A stretch of DNA of 11,210 bases. Origin: Candidatus Omnitrophota bacterium. Its GTDB lineage: Bacteria; Omnitrophota; Gorgyraeia; 1-14-0-20-64-10; JACQQZ01. Below the pieces are notes generated by a model, which was given only the letters and a program-made list of their open reading frames with translations, was not told the DNA's origin and ran no database searches. Position 1 is the stretch's first letter; each line of letters begins with the position of its first letter. Both the position numbers and the translations under genes were made by a program. The stretch lies in contig JACQQZ010000105.1 of NCBI GenBank assembly GCA_016206755.1, forward strand, positions 1-11,210, written 5' to 3'. Positions 7,037 to 11,210 of this stretch are shown in pieces.

Positions 7037-8063
7037 CGATGACCTCCCTTCCCTCCCATTGCTTAAAATGTTTTATTTCCGAGCCGGCCGCTTGCCAGCC
7101 GGAGCGCCGCTTCGCGGCAGAAATCGCCACGGCATGAAATTCGCCCGCGGCCGGTTCATATCCCAAAAGCCATCGATGCCCATGAATCCGCCGCTGCGCC
7201 GAATGCAGCACCCCGCGCCTGGATTCACGGATGACGGAGATTTTGGATCGCGCCGCCCCGTAGTACGGACCGCCGTCAAAAGGCTCGATCTGTTTCAAAT
7301 ACCGAAAACCGGCGCGCACCATCAAGGCGCACGCCCCGCGCGCCTTGGGATGGACAACGCCCAACTGATTTTGAATCGCCTGGGGAAAAAGCGTGGCGTA
7401 GATGGGGGATTTTGGAAACAGCGAAAGAATGAATTCTTTGTTGGAGATACTCAAGCGGTCCGCGCGATGGTAGCTTAAGCCCGTAAAATGCCGGCCCATC
7501 GCCTCCCACAACGGGCTCTGTCCTTCAGGCGTGAGCGGGGGCAGATATTCCACCAGCACTTTTGATTCGAATCGCTCCGGGTGCAACGCCATGTAGAGAA
7601 ATCGAACATAAGACAACTGCCGGCCCAATTGCTGCGGATGACCCCGGTACTCGGGCAGCAGAACGAGCCCGCCGACTTCCGTCGGCCCATCGGTCGTGCA
7701 CCCCAACGTCAAAGTTTTGTGCCGGCGGGTGATTTTTAATGTACGGCTGGCATGCCGAACATCCTGAACCTGCATCCAGAGATGCGGGGAATCGGGCGTG
7801 CCGTGCTTGGCGATCATTAAGGAACACCCGATGATTTTTCTGCTGGGCAGGCGTTCCAACAGAAAAAGATACCGCGCCTTGGATTTGGGCAAGCCGCCGC
7901 GAAAAGCCAGCCCGGAAATTTTGAGCAGCTGCTTTAAAAATTTCCGGTTGGCGGGAAGATTGTAAGAATCCAGGCGCTTGGCCAGCGGCCAAACCCCTGA
8001 AAAATCAGAGGGACGGGCTTGGCGAATGCGAAACGCGGGAGTCAGGGACGATTTTTCACGCAT
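7017..8063 (-). CDS. astA: AstA, arginine N-succinyltransferase
   Basis: AstA transfers succinate from succinyl-CoA to the alpha-amino group of arginine, giving N2-succinylarginine, the committed step of AST catabolism. The 348-residue length matches the family (about 340-350). Recognisable family blocks include IRQARPSDF near the start, EVGGLVLLPEYRG at 129-141 with the acyl-CoA-binding turn that follows (GRQLSYVRF), and LPPLTPEGQSPLWEAMG at 174-190. Further on are the FTGLSYHRAD and NKEFI segments (about 193-212), LFPKSPIYATLFP and EPFDGGPYYGA (260-270). There is no sign of truncation or frameshift. The ATG at 8063 lies inside the end of the M20 hydrolase gene (22-nt overlap), with only a weak GAGCGGG upstream, so coupling is likely. 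Some organisms have AstA as two paralogous subunits; only one copy is seen here. Confidence 0.93.
   Translation of the reverse strand: MREKSSLTPAFRIRQARPSDFSGVWPLAKRLDSYNLPANRKFLKQLLKISGLAFRGGLPKSKARYLFLLERLPSRKIIGCSLMIAKHGTPDSPHLWMQVQDVRHASRTLKITRRHKTLTLGCTTDGPTEVGGLVLLPEYRGHPQQLGRQLSYVRFLYMALHPERFESKVLVEYLPPLTPEGQSPLWEAMGRHFTGLSYHRADRLSISNKEFILSLFPKSPIYATLFPQAIQNQLGVVHPKARGACALMVRAGFRYLKQIEPFDGGPYYGAARSKISVIRESRRGVLHSAQRRIHGHRWLLGYEPAAGEFHAVAISAAKRRSGWQAAGSEIKHFKQWEGREVIGALLAR
7043..7050 (-). promoter_or_regulatory. ribosome binding site of astD
   Basis: On the minus strand the sequence AAGGGAGG lies 6 nt before the GTG at 7036. It is among the clearest Shine-Dalgarno sequences in the operon and decides in favour of the GTG start. 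It lies inside the coding end of astA. Confidence 0.75.
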
Positions 8064-9463
8064 ACCCGCTCAATCAAAAACCGATAAACGGCGATCGCTT
8101 TACGAATCTGCCTGAGGGAGTTGTGCTCGTTGGGCTGATGAATGTTGCCTTGCGCCTGCCCGGGACCGAAGACCACCGAAGGGATGCCGATCATTTGGTA
8201 CCATCCCGCCTCGGAACAGCCGGATTTTGCCGCCGTTCTGGGTCGGACGCCTGCGGCGCGCATGCCGGAGAGCATCATCCTGCTCACTTCGGCCGTTTTT
8301 TCAACATTCAGGGCCGGGTTCTGGCGCTCCCGGCGGAAATGCCACCGATCGGCCGGAGAGCCCATCAGATCCCACGCCAACTGCTCGCAGCGCTTGGCGA
8401 TGCGATTCATATCTTGATTGGGCAATGACCGGATGTCAAAGGTCAGCGTCATCTCTCCACCCCGAACGCCCGCTTTCGTGGTTGCAAACGTCATGCCCGG
8501 CGGATCAAACGAGCTGTTTCGAGTTTTTTGGAATGGAGCCAACAGATCCGGCAGCCGGTCCATATAAGAGTACAAATCCACCCACGGCAGCGTCGGATAC
8601 CACCCCTCGGACAAACGTTTCGGACGAATCACCACGCCCTTCGGAGTGCTCAATCGCCGGCCGGAGCCCGGGGGCAAAATGAGCGCCGTGCATTTGTCCG
8701 GAATAATATTGGCGGCCGTCCCGCCTTCCAACGAAAGCACTTTCATCTTGCCCACCGGCTGATCCAGCTTCTTTAAAAAATCCAACATGGCGGCAATGGC
8801 ATTCTTGCCCAATTTCGGAGTGCTGGAGTGCGCTGCGGATCCCCGCACTTCCACCTCGTATGCCATCTGGCTGGTCTCGGTGTGATAGATGCCTTTGCGC
8901 AGCAGGGCCAGCTCGCATACCAAAATTCCCTTGTGCTGGTGCACCAATTTCAATTCAGAGGGCTCTCCCACAATGGCCATGGCCGGACGAGGCAATGTGC
9001 TCTGCGAAAACCGAATCGCGCCCAACAGGCCGCGCTCCTCGCCAAAAGTTCCCATGAGCATGACGGGCCGCGCCAGCGTCTTGGGATCCACCTGGCTGAC
9101 CGCCATCAGCTTGCACAAAAAATCCAACTTGTCGTCGGCGCTCCCCAAGCCATAGATGGAGTCCCCCCGGACGACCGCCTTCCAAGGGTCTTTGCCGGTT
9201 TTCGTCCAGGCCTTCGGATCGCCGGGATCCACGGTGTCCAGATGGGAAGTCAATAAGAGCGGCGCCGCGCCGCCCTCGCCGACCACGCCGATGACGTTGA
9301 GAAAACTCTGGCCGTCCTCTTTTTGCTCCTGATACTGGACGCGGCAATTCAATTCATGCAAAAGGCGGCCAGCATAATAGGCGCATTCCGCATTGCTGCG
9401 GGTGGTCACCGTGTTGAATCGAATCAGTTTTTTGGCTTCACCGATCAAATCGATTTTTGACAT
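8042..9463 (-). CDS. M20-family metallo-amidohydrolase (ArgE/DapE-like), candidate desuccinylase
   Basis: The M20 family (ArgE, DapE, carboxypeptidase G2) uses two zinc ions to remove acyl groups from amino acids or to cleave short peptides. The 473-residue protein has the expected ligands: H74 in SHLDTVD with D76, bridging D110 in GSADDKLD, the catalytic glutamate pair E142/E143 in GTFGEERG, E167 in VGEPSE, and H442 in GNIHQPNEHNSL. The inserted dimerisation domain shows RGSAAHSSTPKLGKNA. It is longer than typical ArgE or DapE (about 375-385). It precedes and overlaps astA, and astE is not seen in the window, so it may remove succinate from succinylglutamate or succinylornithine. That substrate is inference; a dipeptidase or acetylornithine deacetylase is possible. 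Its ATG lies inside the phosphodiesterase gene (19-nt overlap). Confidence 0.88.
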   Translation of the reverse strand: MSKIDLIGEAKKLIRFNTVTTRSNAECAYYAGRLLHELNCRVQYQEQKEDGQSFLNVIGVVGEGGAAPLLLTSHLDTVDPGDPKAWTKTGKDPWKAVVRGDSIYGLGSADDKLDFLCKLMAVSQVDPKTLARPVMLMGTFGEERGLLGAIRFSQSTLPRPAMAIVGEPSELKLVHQHKGILVCELALLRKGIYHTETSQMAYEVEVRGSAAHSSTPKLGKNAIAAMLDFLKKLDQPVGKMKVLSLEGGTAANIIPDKCTALILPPGSGRRLSTPKGVVIRPKRLSEGWYPTLPWVDLYSYMDRLPDLLAPFQKTRNSSFDPPGMTFATTKAGVRGGEMTLTFDIRSLPNQDMNRIAKRCEQLAWDLMGSPADRWHFRRERQNPALNVEKTAEVSRMMLSGMRAAGVRPRTAAKSGCSEAGWYQMIGIPSVVFGPGQAQGNIHQPNEHNSLRQIRKAIAVYRFLIERVCVKNRP

Positions 9464-10152
9464 CGCTCACTCATCATCGCTGCAACATGAAACCGGGTCA
9501 TCCTCCGTTCTTCGGAAGCCCGGCGAATCGTCCAAACATACAGCTTCAATTTCGCCTTCGCCAACCGCCCGGACAATCGCCGAGTCACCCACCGCTTATA
9601 AACCAGCAATCCATCCAACTTCAATGCCTGGGCTTGCTCAATCACGCGCCCCGTCACCGGCTGCTTGAACCCCGTCACGCGATAGACCGGTATGCGCGGC
9701 CTCAAATCCGCCATGATCCTCAGAGAATGAACGGCATAACCGGCCCAGGCGCAACGGCCCAGGGCTTTCTCGCGCACGATGACGCGATGGACCGCCCGCT
9801 CCGCGTGATGCGCCTTCAGATCCAAAAAAAATCGAACCGGACGATTTCGAAAAGCTCTTAAAATTTGCTGCAGAGAAGGAACCGGCTCTCCGGAAAAGGA
9901 GGGGGAAAACCAGCTGCCGGCATCCAGCTTCTGAATTTTTTTCCAAGGGGTCCGCGCCACCCGGCCGCGGCCGGAGGTTGTGCGCTCCAGGCGCGCATCA
10001 TGCAACGCCACAGGGACACCGTCCGCTGTGATCTGAACATCCACTTCGAATACGCGCCGGCCGTGCCGATAGGCCATCTCCAGCGAAGCCAATGTATTTT
10101 CAGGGGCATGCAACGGATCGCCGCGGTGTCCTATGATTTGCACCTGCGTCAT
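9445..10152 (-). CDS. glycerophosphodiester phosphodiesterase family protein (GDPD/UgpQ-like)
   Basis: GDPD enzymes hydrolyse glycerophosphodiesters, released from phospholipid head-group turnover, to glycerol-3-phosphate and an alcohol. The 235-residue protein has the N-terminal catalytic set: GHRGD at 8-12 (H9, R10), PENT at 17-20 (E18, N19), FEVDVQITADG with E36 and D38, and LHD with H51. A later FLDLK (D111, K113) replaces the more usual LEIK. There is no signal peptide, so it should be cytoplasmic. The C-terminus aligns without a gap to the usual GVDGIITDxP motif but reads HVAAMMSERC (222-231), so that end has diverged, though catalysis is probably kept. The ATG at 10152 makes an ATGA overlap with the membrane-protein gene upstream, and its end overlaps the M20 gene. 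Confidence 0.87.
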   Translation of the reverse strand: MTQVQIIGHRGDPLHAPENTLASLEMAYRHGRRVFEVDVQITADGVPVALHDARLERTTSGRGRVARTPWKKIQKLDAGSWFSPSFSGEPVPSLQQILRAFRNRPVRFFLDLKAHHAERAVHRVIVREKALGRCAWAGYAVHSLRIMADLRPRIPVYRVTGFKQPVTGRVIEQAQALKLDGLLVYKRWVTRRLSGRLAKAKLKLYVWTIRRASEERRMTRFHVAAMMSERCQKSI

Positions 10153-10547
10153 TCAAAGCAACCTTGGACTTCCGGTTTTAAGAAATACCAGAGAACGGAA
10201 CCGTTTAAAACAATGGGAAACAGGATGTATCCGGCGATGAATCCGGCGGTTTGGGCTGCGCCGGCTGCGGGAATTTTCAGAAGATTCACCGCCGCCATGG
10301 TCAACGACAGCGAAGAGGTCGCGAGCGCCAGCCACCGTCCCCAGCGCTTCATTTGAAACACGCCAATACCGGCGGCAAATAAAACGGCGCCGATCGCGGA
10401 CCAAAACAACAGGACTGCGGGAGAAATGGGGCGGTTTCCCGTCGTCTTGAGCACAAAAACCGCCAAAGCCAGATTGCCGATGCAGTTGATCGATCCAATG
10501 ACCAAAGCATAGGTGCCGTACATTTTGATTCCCAACAACCGGTTCAA
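10149..10547 (-). CDS. small four-helix membrane protein, function unknown
   Basis: I do not recognise a family. The 132-residue protein has four predicted transmembrane segments at about 12-34, 43-66, 70-90 and 98-122, joined by short loops. The second loop is basic (MKRWGR) and suggests a cytoplasmic turn by the positive-inside rule. There is no signal peptide and no conserved polar motif. The chosen start is TTG at 10547, with an AGGGGGG sequence 6 nt upstream; the alternative ATG at 10523 has a weaker upstream site and would remove only eight residues. It is the first gene of the tightly packed run and is coupled to the phosphodiesterase by an ATGA overlap, so a link to lipids or membranes is possible but unproven. 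Confidence 0.75.
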   Translation of the reverse strand: MNRLLGIKMYGTYALVIGSINCIGNLALAVFVLKTTGNRPISPAVLLFWSAIGAVLFAAGIGVFQMKRWGRWLALATSSLSLTMAAVNLLKIPAAGAAQTAGFIAGYILFPIVLNGSVLWYFLKPEVQGCFE

Positions 10548-10553
10548 CGCACG

Positions 10554-10560
10554 CCCCCCT
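10554..10560 (-). promoter_or_regulatory. ribosome binding site supporting a TTG start
   Basis: On the minus strand AGGGGGG ends 6 nt before the TTG at 10547-10545. Spacing is ideal, and it favours the TTG over the downstream ATG at 10523 for the small membrane protein. Confidence 0.5.
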
Positions 10561-10575
10561 TTCCAACAGTCTGCT

Positions 10576-10597
10576 AAAAAACAGAGGCCCCGCCCCT
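10576..10597 (-). terminator. probable intrinsic terminator after the peroxiredoxin gene
   Basis: Read on the minus strand, AGGGGC and GCCTCT form a 6-bp stem (one G-T wobble) around a GGG loop, followed by G and six T residues. It lies 44 nt past the peroxiredoxin stop. The short stem makes it a modest terminator, so read-through into the following operon is possible. Confidence 0.6.
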
Positions 10598-10640
10598 TAC
10601 AGAGCAGAGCCCCTCATCTTTCCGACTGAAGCAAGAATGG

Positions 10641-11204
10641 TTAAATCTTGCCGACCAAGTCCAGGCCTGGCTTTAAGGTCTTCGATCCCGGCTTCCAATT
10701 GGCAGGGCAAACTTCTCCTTTGTTTTCACGCACGAATTTCGCCGCTTGCAGCTTGCGCAGCAGCTCCTGGGCGCTTCGGCCAATGCTCAAATCATTCATT
10801 TCGTAAGACTTGACCACGCCGTCCGGATCGATGATGAAGCTGCCGCGAAGCGACAAACCGGTCTCTTCGATGTAGGTCCCGAACGCCCTGCAAAGCTTTC
10901 CGCTGGGATCGGCTGCCATGGCATAGCGAATCGTCTTGATCGAGGGGGATTGATCGTGCCATGCCTTGTGGACGAAAACGGTGTCGGTGCTGACACTCAT
11001 CAGCTCCGCCCCAACCTTCTTGAATTCATCGTGGTACCCGGCGGCGTCTTCCAGCTCCGTCGGACAAACGAATGTGAAGTCGGCGGGATAAAAGATCAGA
11101 ACCAGCCACTTTCCGCGATAATCCGCGAAACGGACGTTTTTGATGTCATCGTTCTGATAAACCTGAAAATCCAAATCCGGCACAGACTGATTGATGCGAA
11201 TCAT
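10641..11204 (-). CDS. ahpC: AhpC-type 2-Cys peroxiredoxin
   Basis: This is a thiol peroxidase that reduces hydrogen peroxide and organic hydroperoxides, normally in the cytoplasm. The 187-residue protein is full length for AhpC. The peroxidatic cysteine C47 lies in FTFVCPTE, with P40, T44 and R120 (in LRGSFIIDPDG) completing the active site. The resolving cysteine C166 lies in GEVCPANWKPG near the C-terminus, so it should be a typical two-cysteine dimer. The GGLG motif of over-oxidation-sensitive eukaryotic peroxiredoxins is absent, as in bacterial AhpC. An extra cysteine, C105, is present. No ahpF or thioredoxin-reductase gene is visible, so the reductant is unknown. The ATG at 11204 lies 6 nt from the window edge, so its promoter and any regulator site cannot be seen. 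Confidence 0.92.
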   Translation of the reverse strand: MIRINQSVPDLDFQVYQNDDIKNVRFADYRGKWLVLIFYPADFTFVCPTELEDAAGYHDEFKKVGAELMSVSTDTVFVHKAWHDQSPSIKTIRYAMAADPSGKLCRAFGTYIEETGLSLRGSFIIDPDGVVKSYEMNDLSIGRSAQELLRKLQAAKFVRENKGEVCPANWKPGSKTLKPGLDLVGKI

Positions 11205-11210
11205 TTGGAC

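Larger units (their letters stand above)
10548..10640. other. short intergenic region between peroxiredoxin gene and the eleven-gene run
   Basis: These 93 bases hold the terminator, the ribosome binding site of the membrane-protein gene and an imperfect direct repeat on the plus strand (CAGAGGCCCC at 10582-10591 and CAGAGCCCC at 10605-10613). I find no convincing -35/-10 pair for a minus-strand promoter. The operon promoter is either weak, of a non-sigma70 type, or absent, with expression by read-through. Confidence 0.5.

Noticed and set aside
9460..9510. Frameshift at the C-terminus of the GDPD gene
   Set aside because: The unusual C-terminal residues align gap-free with the family's end motif, so substitution explains them better than a frame change.
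10582..10613. Larger hairpin formed by the two CAGAG(G)CCCC copies
   Set aside because: The copies are in direct, not inverted, orientation, so they cannot pair with each other; only the short stem at 10583-10597 is supported.

Overview
The window carries twelve protein genes, all on the minus strand, so transcription runs from high to low coordinates. Base composition looks moderately GC-rich by eye. A full squalene module for hopanoid synthesis (hpnC, hpnD, hpnE), an Sec-exported protein and membrane proteins suggest a Gram-negative-type, hopanoid-making bacterium. I cannot place the phylum from sequence alone. There are no tRNA or rRNA genes, insertion sequences, CRISPR arrays or phage genes, and gene packing is very tight.

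Layout in transcription order: (1) an AhpC-type peroxiredoxin (11204-10641), followed by a short GC-rich hairpin and T-run at 10597-10576 that probably ends its transcript. (2) A run of eleven genes from 10547 to 53 with almost no spacer DNA: an unknown four-helix membrane protein; a glycerophosphodiester phosphodiesterase; an M20 metallo-amidohydrolase; arginine N-succinyltransferase (astA); succinylglutamate semialdehyde dehydrogenase (astD); a guanidino-group-modifying enzyme; a thioredoxin-fold protein without its active-site cysteines; a small secreted three-cysteine protein; then hpnC, hpnD and hpnE. Junctions are ATGA overlaps, 19-25 nt overlaps, abutting stop/start codons (TAAATG) or gaps of at most 35 nt, which argues for one translationally coupled operon.

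Two themes share this unit. The first looks like an arginine succinyltransferase (AST) catabolic pathway. AstA and AstD are recognisable, but astB and astE are absent here, and an unrelated-looking M20 hydrolase and a short guanidino-modifying enzyme sit where those steps would be expected. No astC-like aminotransferase lies in the window. The second theme is squalene formation from farnesyl diphosphate by HpnC/HpnD/HpnE, the entry to hopanoids. Between them lie the cysteine-less thioredoxin-like protein and the secreted cysteine protein, whose roles are unknown.

The most notable points are the proposed non-orthologous AST pathway, the loss of both catalytic cysteines in the thioredoxin-like protein, and a 15-bp tandem duplication at the hpnD-hpnE junction that creates a seven-codon reading frame linking the two genes.
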